Of a DNA stretch of 64,000 bases, positions 1 to 11,394 are shown piece after piece. The DNA is taken from positions 214,719,748-214,783,747 of the forward strand of contig OZ010794.1 of NCBI GenBank assembly GCA_963932465.1, read 5' to 3'. Position 1 is the first letter of the stretch. Every line of letters starts with the position of its first letter. Position numbers and translations under genes: made by a program. The stretch is from Maratus speciosus (taxonomy: Eukaryota; Arthropoda; Arachnida; Araneae; Salticidae). Below the pieces are notes generated by a model. That model saw only the letters and a list, made by a program, of their open reading frames with translations. It was not told the DNA's origin and ran no database searches.

Positions 1-59
1 ACTATAAGTAAAGAGGAATTCATAAATCCTTAAAATTATGAAGCTTCAAATGTAACCTT

Positions 60-490
60 ATGCGTAGGGGTTAAATATCGCTGAAAAACTTCCACCGGTA
101 AATTGGATGAGAATTTTTATGCTTATTTAAACACTATATTCATGCTGAATTTCAATCATAATTCAGGCAAAAATAGATATTCACCTTTACTTGTTGGAAT
201 TTACCCCGGCGGTAGACAAGCCCTGCGTTTACACCATATGTGACAAGCTAATCAATTGCCTGCAAGTGTCAGTGGAATGTGCCTATGGTATGTATTAATT
301 CCGAGGCTATATGCTACCAGTAAAAACGAATAGAAATTTTTACCATATTTGCGAGAAAAATTGTGTATGAATAATGAGCCTGGAGAAGGCGAAATTTTCT
401 TTTGAAATTTACTGATGGAAGTTCTCCCGCCGGTAATCAGAAACTGATCATCCACTGTAAAAATAAATAAATAAATAAATACAGCCGCCA
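60..490. repeat. Degenerate foldback MITE copies (family L)
   Basis: Two adjacent L-type copies are visible. The first runs from a CTTCCACCGGTAAA end near 90 to CCCCGGCGGTAGACAAG near 215. The second is centred on 300-440 and ends with CTCCCGCCGGTAATCAG. Better-preserved sisters lie at 14042-14222 and 36893-37078. No reading frame inside looks coding. Element limits are uncertain because both copies are diverged. Confidence 0.45.
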
Positions 491-559
491 TCTTTTGACT
501 ACCTTCTCAATTACTTCGCTCGCAGGTAGATGGTAGTCTATATGTTTCATTTTCTTCAT

Positions 560-700
560 TCATAACTATATTGCCACAATGACACAAGACTTTTGAAATA
601 AAATTTTGCTTTTATAATGTACGGGAAGAAAAACTTTTGCTTATGTTCAGAGAAATTTCTTCGTTAGTAAGGGTGTCATTGAATCATTTCAATATTTGTG
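560..700. repeat. Partial E-family TTAA MITE
   Basis: The stretch carries the E-family core (AAAATTTTGCTTTTAT, then a TACGGGAAGAAAAACTTTTGC segment and a GGTGTCATTGAATCATTTC segment) also seen at 36671-36881. Clean TTAA termini are not visible, so this is a diverged or truncated copy. Confidence 0.4.
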
Positions 701-747
701 CGAAAGTATTTGCAAATCAAACGGTTAATGTAATTTAGAGAGAGATT

Positions 748-956
748 TTAACCCCTTGAGGGGCAAGCAAAAATGTCTCTACATATTGAGATCTCACCGG
801 AATAATCGAAAATTTTTATTTTTAAAATAGAAAAAAGCAATATTTTAACGTTTTTCCTCCAAAGTTATTACTGTAAAATTTAGTTAAAATTTTCTGGTGA
901 GATCTTGTTTAAATTAGGTGGGATATATTTTATCCCACCGCCCCTCAAGGGGTTAA
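748..956. mobile_element. TTAA-flanked MITE with CCCCTTGAGGGGC ends
   Basis: A 209-bp non-coding element starts TTAACCCCTTGAGGGGC and ends GCCCCTCAAGGGGTTAA, so its 17-bp termini are perfect inverted repeats. The TTAA at each end serves as the target duplication. TTAA duplication plus CC-rich ends is the signature of piggyBac-type MITEs. Internally the two halves share a GTGAGATCT motif in inverted order (around 789 and 897). It encodes no protein and would need a transposase in trans. Confidence 0.85.
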
Positions 957-1047
957 ATATTCCAGGCTCGGAGCGGTTTTTTTTAATGGAACTAAATAAA
1001 CGTTTTCCATCGCTATTTACTATTTTTTGTTTCGCAACACTGGAACC

Positions 1048-1240
1048 GCCGGCGCCGGCAATTTTACTCAAGTTTTTTTAAAAGTATTTGACACCAGAAT
1101 TTTTATTTCGAACTATGTAACTTTTTTAGTTAAACTATTTTTATACTACATACGTGTAACATATCTTATGAAAAATATTCTGGTGCGAATCGATAATTAT
1201 CAATTTGATAGAGGTAAAAATGACCCCTGATGGTGGTTCT
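1048..1240. repeat. Degenerate D-like MITE beside a GC palindrome
   Basis: The core AATTTTACTCAAGTTTT followed by an ACACCAGAATTTTTATTT segment matches the D family at 7620-7827 and 21350-21557, but the termini have decayed. Its left end is the perfect 12-bp palindrome GCCGGCGCCGGC (1048-1059), a GC patch in AT-rich DNA. The short open frame here has no coding character. Confidence 0.4.
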
Positions 1241-1411
1241 AGTGTTATTATTGGAAATGTCGTAGTAAGCCGCTTCGTGGTTAACTTTTTATGGTAATTT
1301 TTCCAGTAATGTGCTATAAAAATAATTTTATAAAATTACTGGTGGCTGTAAAAGTTACCGCTCCGATGCCGGTAATACAAAATCTGAGAATAAAACGCTT
1401 CGTTCACTTAT

Positions 1412-1628
1412 TTAACACCTTAATGGTCGCGTTAAATTACGGTTTAAAAATTCAAATTGCTTATTGGCACCCTTTTTTTGAAAAAGAAATATTTCCCTTA
1501 TTTAATGATAGGTAAAATGAAACCATAATAAAGCCAATTACACTATTTTATAAAACTGGTGGGAATCAAATAATCTGAATAAAAGACACAGCCCGTGAAT
1601 ATCACGGGAACGAGAATTAAGGGGTTAA
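1412..1628. mobile_element. TTAA MITE, family B copy 1
   Basis: A 217-bp element runs from TTAACACCTTAATGG to GAATTAAGGGGTTAA. It is clearly homologous to 6000-6217 and, in inverse orientation, to 14737-14959. Near the right end the sequence CCCGTGAATATCACGGG forms a subterminal hairpin. It is non-coding and has TTAA at both ends. Confidence 0.75.
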
Positions 1629-2259
1629 GTTATGTTTATGTTGTTTAAAAAAAACCCTTTTTTCACTCCATTACGTACAAACATTTTGATAGTTGCGTCA
1701 TGACTTTTTTTAATACCAGTAAATTATTACAGAAATGTTCGTTTTATTTAATTGCAGAATTTATACGACTATATAAAACAAGTATTTCCGCATAAAAATA
1801 TTGGTATTAAAAAAATCGGGAGACTGGCAACTAAGCATTTTTATTAAGAAATCGTAAAGACGTATCAATTTAAAATTGTCATTTGTCATGGTGTTTTAAA
1901 AAATTATGTTGGAATAATTTATTTGCTTTATTTTTATTTTGTCTGTACTCAATAAAATCCTTCCAAATATGCAAGAGATTTATAGAAACACTGTCACAAA
2001 TTATATAACTAATTTTAACATATTACTAATTTAAATTATAAAAATAAAATTAACTGTCATTACGCAAAAATAAGAAATATAAACCAAATTATCTATCAGT
2101 TATAAAAATGTTACTTTGATTGAAAATGATGTATAAACCTAAAAGGAAATTTTTCCTTCAGAAATATTGGTATTCAAAACACGAATCGGTGTGAGTCCTG
2201 TGTAGAATGCGCAAATAATTTTTATTCGCAATTAAGAAATTGTTAAAAAATAAACATCA

Positions 2260-2716
2260 TTAACCACTTAAGAGATTCTTTTTTTATACAATAAATGGAA
2301 AATGTGGGATAAAAACCGCTTTTTTTAAACTGAAATATTTGTAATATTTAGTCTAAAAATTTCTGTCATCATGTAGTACGAAATGGTAATTAAAAATTAG
2401 GTGTATGAAAAAGCTTTACGTGATAGATCAAGCAAACTCTTCTTGCCCGTACGGTCTTACGGACAAATCAGTTAACCCATTAACAGCCAAAACTTTAAGA
2501 TTGAAATTTTCAACATTTTACCTGAACGTCGTTTGCCACCACAATCTCTGAAGTATATTTTTTTATTTGTATGATGATCTTAAAATTTTATGTCTTTAAG
2601 TAAGGCCAATTTTTTTATTTAAAAATAGTGGTGGGTGTGAAAATAATTTAAATATGTGCATTTATTTTGACCTTTGCGTGAACGCAACTGCAGCGGGTGA
2701 TGGGTTAAGTGGTTAA
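2260..2716. mobile_element. TTAA MITE split by a second TTAA MITE
   Basis: The outer element begins TTAACCACTTAAGAG and ends AAGTGGTTAA, giving short inverted TTAACCACTT ends. The inner element (2472-2707) sits almost at the right end of the outer one. Only 9 bp of the outer right arm remain after it, so the outer element may be partly deleted. Confidence 0.55.
2472..2707. mobile_element. Nested TTAA MITE with TTAACCCAT ends
   Basis: A 236-bp non-coding element reads TTAACCCATTAACAGCC at the left and GCGGGTGATGGGTTAA at the right, so the outer 9 bp are inverted repeats including the TTAA target. It is inserted inside another TTAA element. Confidence 0.65.
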
Positions 2717-3052
2717 TTCCTATGAGACGCAAGTTTTTAGGCATGATCCGCCACTAGATTCTAATTGTATTCACTGAATATTCGCAGCGATGCCACAAAC
2801 GAATTTTCTATATTCTATTCACACCATTATATTTTAAACATAATTTTGTAAATAAATTTTTCTTGCACATATTTTTAAGAGGCAAATTAAATTCCATCTT
2901 TAAAAAATGTATTTCCCAAAGGGTTAATTGTGTCACATCACACCTGACATACAACACATACGACAAAGTATCGATGTTACATGGGAAGTGACAGATGGCC
3001 GATAAAGGTTAAACAAATACTGTAAAAAATCACTAAACAGAATATTGGAAGA

Positions 3053-3243
3053 CAGTGTTGCCAGCGGACTACTTTTTTTTTAATTCGCATTTCTTGATTG
3101 ACACCACATTTCTAAAATGATAAAATTCCCCTATTTTTCGCCTTAATTAATATGTCATTAAATAAGGCGAATTTTAATATTTAAAAAAAGCGGTGCCAAT
3201 CAAGAAAACTGAATTTTTAAAAAGGAACTCATTGGTAACCCTG
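3053..3243. mobile_element. hAT-type MITE with 8-bp target duplication
   Basis: A 191-bp foldback element begins CAGTGTTGCCA and ends TGGTAACCCTG. It is flanked by TTGGAAGA on the left (3045-3052) and TTTGAAGA on the right (3244-3251), a 7-of-8 match for an 8-bp duplication. CAG ends plus 8-bp duplications are the hAT signature. Internal arms (TTTCTTGATTGACACCAC, and GGTGCCAATCAAGAAA) are inverted. A larger relative lies at 11395-12367. Confidence 0.75.
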
Positions 3244-4155
3244 TTTGAAGAAATAAACAACAATTATTTCAGCAACAAACAATCGCTACTTTTAAAATTT
3301 AATTCTATCAGTTATTTTCTACTTTTTTTAGAAAAAGTTTAGGTTTAAAATATAAAAAATCCACGTTTGCTAAGAAAAATGCATCTACAATTTAATAAAT
3401 AATTTGTAAATATATGTGTATTTTTTACACATCTTTTATAATTTCGTACTATTTTGCAAACTGTTTTTGAAAGAGATATAATCCTTTTCAAAAATTATTT
3501 TTGTAATATTTTTCTCACATTCTCTCCAACAATGTAACTTTTCATAAAGTGATAGTAAATGTAAAGTATTTTTCTTTATGCATTTAAATAGGTTCTTAAA
3601 TGTCACTTTCAGAACATAAGAAATGACTTTTTGTATATATTTTTTTAAATATGATAATGATATTTTAAATTAATGTGTTCGAATAGAAACAAGACTTTCA
3701 ACAAAGAAATTTCAAAAACTTGTTATTTATCATGTTTATTTATCGTATAGTTATTTATATTCTTATATTTTTTCATATCTCTATTCTATAAAAACCATTT
3801 GAATTATGTAAGGAAATTAATAACTACAAGAATGTGAAGAAACAGCTGGCTGTCAATTATTAAAAAAAAAGATTTAAACGTTTTACTAAAACTTTTATTT
3901 ATAACAACATGACAAACCTATTCATAAAAAATAATATAAATAATAATAACATTTATAAATATTACAATACATAGAAAACATAAAATGGAAGAAAATAAAA
4001 GAAAATTGTTTATTTTTCTAACTTTGCCGAAATTCCATTTACACCCAAAAATAAAATAAGTAGTAAAAAGGAACAGCAATTAAAAATATTACAGAATTTC
4101 TAAACAGAATATTGAATCAAAATGTGAAACGAGTTTTTAAATCTTTATCCTTAGT

Positions 4156-4364
4156 TTAACCCTTTAAAGGCGTTGAATTATTCTGTTCTCAAAATGATGA
4201 AATGATATACTGACACCAGAATTAACAAACGAATTTATTAGAAAGTAAAAACTTGCTTATTTTCACGTACGTAATAAAAGGAAAATTTTAATTACATTTT
4301 CTGGGTGCCAGTAAATTTAAAATTAGGCGATCTTTTTTAAAGACACCGCCCACGAAAGGGTCAA
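4156..4364. mobile_element. TTAA MITE, family E
   Basis: A 209-bp element begins TTAACCCTTTAAAGGCG and ends CCACGAAAGGGTCAA; the right TTAA has mutated to TCAA. Internally ACACCAGAATTAA and TCTGGGTGCCAG are inverted. The same family, in inverse orientation, hosts the giant Helitron at 18116/36257, and this copy supplies the uninterrupted reference for that site. Confidence 0.75.
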
Positions 4365-4370
4365 GTTACA

Positions 4371-4578
4371 TTAACCCTCCGTCTACCAGACGGGTCCATT
4401 GGACCCGACAGGTACATACAAAATATTCATTCAAACCAGAAATTTCATTAAAATAAACTAAGTATATAAACCAGACAAAAGTAAGGTAAATAAATAAGTT
4501 AAATAGTTTTAAATAAAAATTCTGGTGTAGAACGTTTTATTAAAACTTGAATAAAATTCCCGGTAGATCTAGGGTTAA
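4371..4578. mobile_element. TTAA MITE, family D copy 1
   Basis: A 208-bp element begins TTAACCCTCCGTCTACCAGA and ends GATCTAGGGTTAA. A subterminal hairpin is formed by GGGTCCATTGGACCC. It is inverted relative to the copies at 7620 and 21350. Its right TTAA is also the left TTAA of the next MITE. Confidence 0.85.
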
Positions 4579-4793
4579 CCTCTTACCCTACAACGGCGGT
4601 CATAGCCAGCGTACGATTATCGAGCAAAATGTAAATTCATTGTACCACTAAAATTTCACAGTAAATATAGTTTAATTTAATCGTCGAAATTCCTTGATTA
4701 AACAAGGCGAAAATCTCTATTAAATTTTAGTGGTAGCTATGGATTTGCCAAACCGTGGAGCTGTTGATTTTAAGTCGTAGGTTAAGGGGTTAA
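4575..4793. mobile_element. TTAA MITE, family C copy 1
   Basis: A 219-bp element runs from TTAACCTCTTACCCTACAA to GTAGGTTAAGGGGTTAA. It matches the inverse-oriented copy at 7018-7236. It shares TTAA 4575-4578 with the D MITE upstream, so one element inserted exactly into the target duplication of the other. Confidence 0.8.
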
Positions 4794-5103
4794 TAATTCT
4801 TTTTAACTGCTTACTTAGAAAACGTTCCGAGGTCAAAAAGAACATTTGTAGATAATAATCTATTTAGTGTTCTATACATACATATTTAAACTTTAAATGA
4901 ATTTTTTACACAACTATTGTAATTTTCCCATTTTTAACAGCATTAAAAACGATAAAATTATTCTTAAATCTTCATAATATTTTTGTAGCTTGTAATGTTA
5001 TTCCCATGTTTTCTTCCTCAGTGTAACTTTTTATGAAATGATAGTAAATGTCAGTTATTTTCAATATGCATTTGAGTAATATATTTAATGTCGCAACAAA
5101 TTC

Positions 5104-5252
5104 ATAGCTGCCAACCTTTACGCTTTTTTGCAACCACTAAAATTTAATAGACATTTTCGCCTTGTTTAATCGTGAGATTTCGACGATTAAACAAGACAAA
5201 ATTTTCTATAAAAATTTGGTGGGAGGAAGAAAGCGTAAAACTTGGCAGCTAT
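5104..5252. mobile_element. Short foldback MITE with ATAGCTGCCAA ends
   Basis: A 149-bp near-palindrome reads ATAGCTGCCAACCTTTACGC at the left and GCGTAAAACTTGGCAGCTAT at the right. The centre (TTGTTTAATCGTGAGATTTC, then a GACGATTAAACAAG segment) is also self-complementary. Flanking CAAATT motifs may be the target duplication. Part of the core resembles family C. It is non-coding. Confidence 0.65.
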
Positions 5253-5999
5253 GCAAATTGTTTAAAGAGCATAAGAAATGACTTTATACATTTAAAATTA
5301 AAATAATGACATTTTAAAAATTGTATTGTAATGGGTAAAAAGTTTCAATGAAGAAATCGCAAGTTATCTTTTACTTATCACTTTTATTTATCTCAAAGTT
5401 GATACATTATTTTTTTTTTATATCTGTATCGTATAAAAACATTGAATTAAGTGAGGGAATGATATATTTAAGAAAAATGTAAAGGGATATCATACTGACA
5501 ACTATTAAATTAATTAATTTAAACAATTTACTGGAAGTTTTGGTTTTAAAATTGAAAGAAACTACCATTCACAAAAAAATAATACAAAATGTAATAGCAT
5601 GTAATAAATATTATAATACGCAGAAAACGTATAACAGAGGTAAATAAAGAATTTAGTTTGTTTCTCCGTTATTATTCAAATAATCCCATTTATTACTAAT
5701 AAAAAAAATAAGTACTAGAAATGAACAACATTTAAAAATACTATAGAATTTCCAAAAATGAAAACTGAATAAAAGTACAAAATACTCTATTAGATTTTCA
5801 TAATTATATTTACAAATTAGATTATCTATTTTTTTTACACCTTTCTTCAAAATATTCAGGTGGCCAAAGAGGACAGTTGTAGAGAAATTTCTATTGCTAT
5901 TCTATAAATATATTTTTTAATTAAAATGCATTTTTACGTGGCAATTGTAATTTTTTCCACTTTTGTTTAAGTTAGTATTGAAAACGGTAAAATTCATTC

Positions 6000-6217
6000 T
6001 CAACCCCTTAACGGTTGCATTAAGTTACGACTTAAAAATTGAAATTGCTTATTGGCGCTATTTTTTTTTGAAAAAGAAACATTCCCTTATTAAATGACAG
6101 ATAAAATGATAAAATAACAAAGCCAATTGCACTATTTTATAAAACTGGTAGGAAACAAACAATCTGAATAAAAGACACAACCCGTGAGTATCACGGAAGC
6201 AAGAATTAAGGGGTTAA
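6000..6217. mobile_element. TTAA MITE, family B copy 2
   Basis: A 218-bp element starts TCAACCCCTTAACGG (left TTAA mutated) and ends GAATTAAGGGGTTAA. It aligns along its length with 1412-1628. The hairpin near its right end reads CCCGTGAGTATCACGG. Confidence 0.75.
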
Positions 6218-6303
6218 ATCTGCATAATACTTTTTGTAGCTCGTAATTGAACTCTCATACTCTCTTAAACAAGTTAACTTTTTTTCTTAAAATGATAGTA
6301 AAT

Positions 6304-6521
6304 ACACGGAAAAAAAGATTTAGTTAATATAGCCCCAGCTAAAATGTTTGGTTGGACTGACCAAATGATGGTCCAACTGATCAAATGATTTTGTTCGTTC
6401 AATAAAATTTTATTGAACTAACAGAAGGATTTTGTCAGTCAACAAAAAATATTTGGTGGGGGCAAAATTTGGTTGGCACAACTATATTTTTGTTAATTTA
6501 ACAAAATCGTTATTTCCGTGT
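6304..6521. mobile_element. MITE with ACACGGAAA ends and AAAT duplication
   Basis: A 218-bp element begins ACACGGAAAAAAAGATTTAG and ends AAATCGTTATTTCCGTGT, with AAAT on both sides. The interrupted host sequence (ATGATAGTAAATGTCAG) is intact in the sister tandem unit near 5038, which confirms the insertion. Its middle, around TTCAATAAAATTTTATTGAA, is a strong palindrome. The superfamily is not certain from the ends alone. Confidence 0.75.
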
Positions 6522-7017
6522 AAATGTCAGATACATTCAATATGGATTTGAATATACTATTTAATGTCACAACAAGATGTTTTCGAAACATAAGAAATGA
6601 CTTTCTTTATGCTTTTATAATTATGATAATGACATTTTTAAACATTATACTGGGATGGGTACCAAACATTCAATTATAAATTCTCAACCGATCTGTTATC
6701 TATCACGTTTATTTATCATAAAATTGTTTGTTTAGTTTTACTTTTCATGTCTGTATCATATAAAAGTCATTCAATTATGTGAGGGAATTATAGAATTGCA
6801 AAAATATGAAGCCATAACACATTGTCAACTATTAAATTATATGTTTAAACTTTTTACTAGAAGTTTTAATCATAAAATTGTAACAAACTGCCATTCTCAA
6901 AAAAGGACCATAAACAAAAATAGCATGCATAAATATTACAATACGTAGAAAAAATACAATGGAAGCAAACAAAGAATGTTGCTTATTTTTCTATCATTAA
7001 CTAAATCACATTTACTC

Positions 7018-7236
7018 TTAACCCCTTAACCTACGATTTAAAATCAACAGCTCCACGATTTGGCAAATCCATAGCTACCACTAAAATTTAATAGAGATTT
7101 TCGTCTTCTCTAATCATGGAATTTCGACGATTAAATTAAACTTTATTTACTGTGAAATGTTAGTGGTAAGAAGAATTAACATTTGGCTAGATCATCGTAC
7201 GCTGGCTATACCCGTAATTGTAGGTTAAGGGGTTAA
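7018..7236. mobile_element. TTAA MITE, family C copy 2
   Basis: A 219-bp element begins TTAACCCCTTAACCTACGA and ends TGTAGGTTAAGGGGTTAA, with long inverted ends (CCCCTTAACCTAC). It is the inverse of the copy at 4575-4793. It is non-coding and has intact TTAA on both sides. Confidence 0.85.
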
Positions 7237-7619
7237 TAAAAAAAAGTATTAAAATGGATCAACAATTAAAAATACCGTAGAATTTTTTAAAAAGTTATAA
7301 CTGAACCGAAATATCAGTACGAGTAAGTAGTGAAAATAATAAAATGACTCTTCAAATCTGCATAATATATTCGGAGTTTGAAATGTTATTCTTATATTAT
7401 CGTCACCAATATAACTTTTCATAAAATGATAGTAACTGTCAAATATTTTTGCTATGCATTTAAATGGGCTATTTATTGTCACAATAAGACGTTTTCAGAA
7501 CATAAGAAATGACTTTCTTTATACTTTAAAAATTATGATAATTACATTATAAAAAAAGGCACACTCACAACTATTAAATAATTAATGTAAACTTTTTATT
7601 AGAAGCTTTAATCATAAAA

Positions 7620-7827
7620 TTAACCCTAGAACTACCGGAAATTTTACTCAAGTTTTATAAAAACATTCTACACCAGAATTTTTACTTAAAACTATTTAAT
7701 TTGTTTATTTAACTTATTATTGTCTGATTTATACATTTAGTTTGTTTTGAAGAAATTTCTGGTTTGAATAAATATTTTGAATGTAGATGTCGGGTCCAAT
7801 GGACCCGTCTGGTAGACGGAAGGTTAA
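7620..7827. mobile_element. TTAA MITE, family D copy 2
   Basis: A 208-bp element begins TTAACCCTAGAACTACCGG and ends GGTAGACGGAAGGTTAA, with the hairpin GGGTCCAATGGACCC near its right end. It is nearly identical to 21350-21557, differing at only a handful of positions by eye, so both copies moved fairly recently. Confidence 0.9.
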
Positions 7828-8361
7828 AACAATCTCCCATTCACAGAATGGTAATATAAACGATAAAAACATGCATAAAAATTTGATTACATAGAAAATA
7901 TTCAGTGGAGCCAAATAAAGAATGTTATATATTGGTCTATCATTAACCAAATCCCATTTACTCCTAATAAAAAAAAGTATACGATTATAAGTACTAAAAA
8001 TTAACACGAATTAAAAATACTATAGAATTTCTAAAAAGGAAAATTAAATAATAATATCAAATACTGTATTACATTTTTATCATTAATTTTACAAAGGAGA
8101 TAAAAAAAAATGCTATATTTTCGAAAATATTATGAGTGTTAAAAAGATCATTTGTGGAGAATATTCTATTTTCTATTTTATAAATATTTCTTAAATTTAA
8201 ATGCGTTTTTAGAAAACAATTGTCATTTTCCCACTTTTGTCTAAGTTATTATTGAACATAATAAAATGTCGCTTAAAATCTGCATAACATTATCGTAGTT
8301 ACTCTTATATTTTATTCACCAATGTAACTTTTCATAAAATAATACAGTAACACTATTTTCC

Positions 8362-8569
8362 TTAACCCCTTCGCGACGGGAGCCTTTTACCAAAATTTTT
8401 AATCTTTTGTCACCGTTTTTTTAAAAAACAGAAATTTGTGTCTTGTTTAATCGAGAAAATGCGCTGATTAAATAAGGCAAATTTTACAGTAAAATTTTAC
8501 TGCTGAGGAAAAACAAGGAATCTGAGCGCTTCATGCGGCACGTATACGTGCTGCTCGCCAAGGGGTTAA
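8362..8569. mobile_element. TTAA MITE, family H, single copy
   Basis: A 208-bp element begins TTAACCCCTTCGCGACGGGA and ends GCCAAGGGGTTAA. The perfect palindrome CACGTATACGTG lies just inside the right end. This is a solo member of the family that occurs three times in tandem at 11592-12237. Confidence 0.88.
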
Positions 8570-9068
8570 GCATTTGAATAGGCTCTTTAATGTCACTACC
8601 GGATGTTTTCCTAACATAAGAAATGACTTCCTTTATATTTCTATATTTTTCATAATGAAATTAAAGAGAAAAATAATTTGAGTGGGCCCAAAACTTTCCA
8701 TGAAAAACAAATCACAATTTTATTTATTTTTATTTACCAACACGTTTTAGCATAAAAATTATTATTATTATTATTATTTTCATATCTGTTTTCTATAATA
8801 AGTATAAAATATGTAAAAAAAATATTTCTGTTTACATACATTATTTTATAAGCATTTACTGTTTATCTTGAAAATTGAGTGTGATTTAATGACTGCCATT
8901 CATGATTTCAAGAAATTCAAGTTAGGTTGGAGTCAGAACGAAACTCAGTTATGGAAAATTCACCGCATTTTATTCAATGCTTGGTAATGAATCTAATAGA
9001 TAATTGAAAGGAAGTGAAACCGATATAGTGAAAAAATATATAATTGCTCTGTTTCTAACTTCTTCTTT

Positions 9069-9072
<4 letters not shown>

Positions 9073-9100
<28 letters not shown>
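9073..9100. repeat. (TA)n microsatellite
   Basis: About 14 TA units directly follow a T-run. It is non-coding. Confidence 0.95.
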
Positions 9101-9719
9101 GACAACGGAAAGAAGAAGAAACATTTTTTAAACTGTATATTCCGGGCGTCAAAATTGCCTTCACAGTGTATAGTCGTAATTTAATTAAGATTAATCTATT
9201 AATTGATAAAATTATATAAGATGAATTAACGAAATGTTCTTTATTTTTTTATATCTGAGGTGTTGACATAGGAAGCGAAATAAGTGCCAAAAATTGAATT
9301 TTACAGGAGAGGCGGCCTTTGCCATGCTGAAGGCTCCGCAGTTCATACCCGAGACATCTTGCGGCTGTCATAAGAAGTAATATAAACGAGTTATGTACTT
9401 ACCCTCTTTCGCATGCTATTGGCCTTAGTATATAGGGTAGAGTAGTACACAGTGAGACGTGGTTCACAGCGAGACAGCAGTCACTTTGACATATAGTTGT
9501 AACTTTTTCTCCTAGATGGCTCTAACACATAACCACCTCATCTTTTACAACACATGGATGCAGTTTCGGCATTTCGGTTCCTAAACTAAACAGTAAATAT
9601 TTCCCAAATGTACAACTGAACTAATGCACAAATATACAGCAAAATATATATAACTAAATCGTAAATAATTCTTTATTTTATAGTGGTTAAAGTTGCATAA
9701 ACGTATATTTTAGTGTATA

Positions 9720-10200
9720 TTTGAAAGGTGGACACTCCTAAATTTTGCCGACATCCCTCTTGTGAGATATCCTTGTAAAACCCTGTGACTGCTTATTCAT
9801 CTTATGCACTTCCAGAGTCCCACCACACCCCCTTGGCTCCTGGGAGAGGGACTTTTCTAAATTTTGTCAACACCCCTCATGTGTTATATATTTGGAAAGC
9901 CCTGTAACCCTTTATTCATATAATGTATCTACTGTGTCCCTCCCCCACCCATTTTGTCCCCTGGGGTTGCACTTTCAAACTTTTGTGGACACGCCTCATG
10001 TGATATATTTTTGGAATGCCCTGGGCGGAGGAATCGAAGACTTTTGCAGTGCATGTGTAGCATTCCTGCTATATGGTGCTTTAGGCGGCGGGGACCCGAT
10101 TTGAACTTCGTTCAGTTCCAGATAAATTTTTTACAATATTTGTCAGTGTATGTGCAGTTCGCCTGCTATATACTGCCGTAGACAGCAGGGACCCAGTTCG
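9720..10200. repeat. Short array of the 117-120 bp satellite
   Basis: Three copies carry CTAAATTTTG..GACA followed by CATGTGATATATTTTTGGAA-like motifs near 9759, 9879 and 9998, so the period is about 120 bp. The same monomer forms an 11-copy array at 31780-33120 inside the giant Helitron. Two related half-copies around a TGCTATATGGTGCTTTAGGC motif follow. The short open frames here are by-products of the repeat. Confidence 0.75.
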
Positions 10201-10589
10201 ATAATTACTATGAATTCAAGGATCATGAAAGGAGTGGACTGCTAGTAGCCAAAGCCAGCTAGTGTGAAATTAATGTCTAGACTTTTATAGTTTTTGAAAA
10301 AAAAAATGTTTAAATACTTTGTCACATAATGAGAAATATGCGAATGTGTCAAATAAACAAAAAAAAAGTAAATTGAAATGCGATTGTGAAAGTTATAAGA
10401 ATGTTGCGCTTGGTTTTACATTAGCCTGTGAATGACATGCATGTTAGTACAAAAACTAGTTAAAAAAGCTGCCGCTGATATTTCTGACAAATACAGAAGT
10501 TCCAATACAAAACAAAGTTATTTAAAAAAATTCTGTATATTTTCCAGGAAAACTGTTGCTATTTCAGACAAAAACAGACAGTGCAGTGA

Positions 10590-10860
10590 TAATACTACAG
10601 GTTTTGTTATGTAAAGAGAAGATACGGGTTTTATACATAAAGGAAACTTGCAGGTATTTCGGACAATGTGAGGGGGTGACGCAGGTTTTTTTGCCTAAAG
10701 GAAAACTGCATGTTTTTCAGAAAAATGTGAAGGGAAAGCGCAGTTTTTTTTTAACCTAAAGGAAAACTGCAGGTATTTCGGACAAAAAAAAATTGAGGAA
10801 TAATGCAGGATTTTTTTTACCTAAAGGAAAACCGCAGATTTTTTTTATCAGCATTACCTT
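10590..10860. repeat. ~75-bp tandem repeat
   Basis: Four imperfect units share CCTAAAGGAAAACTGCAGGT followed by an ATTTCGGACAAA-like segment and a T-run, near 10637, 10695, 10757 and 10822. Unit size varies by a few bases through homopolymer length. There is no coding signal. Confidence 0.7.
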
Positions 10861-10979
10861 CAGTTTCCCTGAAGATTTGTTTAAAGGTTTTCCGCTGACT
10901 ATTTTACCTGGGATATAACAAAAAAAATTATTTTTTTGTAATAATTTTGCGAATAGAATATAAAAATAATCGCCAGTGA

Positions 10980-11394
10980 CAGCTCTGAAACTTCTACCAG
11001 TAAATTAGAATATAAATTTCGTCCTTATTTAAAGGTCTTATTGATACTAAATTCCTGATAAAATGAAGTACAAATCTCTATTCTTTTTTACTGGTGTTTG
11101 TCTTCCGCGTCAGCAGTCATCCGCCTGTGGTTTCACTGCATTATGACAACATAAACAATATTTCTGTCAATGTCAGTGAATTTGATTACCGACGCGTCAA
11201 ACTCCCACCAGTAAAAATGATTAGAAAATTTCCCCTTATTCAAACGCCTTATTAAGAGAGACTTTTTTTCCCTTAAAAAAAGACCAAATTTCTATTCGCC
11301 TTTACAAATATATGTTTATTCCAGCTTTAATAAAGCCTTTATACGCTTTTAACAAACATATTTTTGCTACAACCCGCAGTTACTGAAGAGAGTT
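10980..11394. repeat. Degenerate L-type foldbacks
   Basis: Two diverged copies are joined here. One carries TCTACCAGTAAATTAGAATA near 10995 and an inverse TTTTACTGGTGTTTGTCTTC segment near 11090. The other carries GATTACCGACGCG and CTCCCACCAGTAAAAATGA near 11186-11219. Both resemble the family L termini. Boundaries are not defined. Confidence 0.4.

Larger units (their letters stand above)
3290..8900. repeat. Divergent tandem array of ~0.7-0.9 kb units
   Basis: The same ordered landmarks recur. One is an AACATAAGAAATGACTTT block at about 3613, 5270, 6588, 7499 and 8611. A second is ATGATAGTAAATGTC just upstream of it. A third is a TAGAAAA...GGAAG...AAAGAA block at about 3971, 5620, 6947 and 7890. 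Raw spacing is 0.9-1.65 kb but falls to about 0.7-0.9 kb once inserted MITEs are removed. No long frame survives, so the unit looks non-coding. Further diverged copies lie near 12460-13100, 15060-15570, 17740-18000 and 37120-38330. Confidence 0.75.

Noticed and set aside
10240..10265. CTAG-containing sequence as a third Helitron end
   Set aside because: No GC hairpin lies at the right distance and no TC start was found, so it is not supported.
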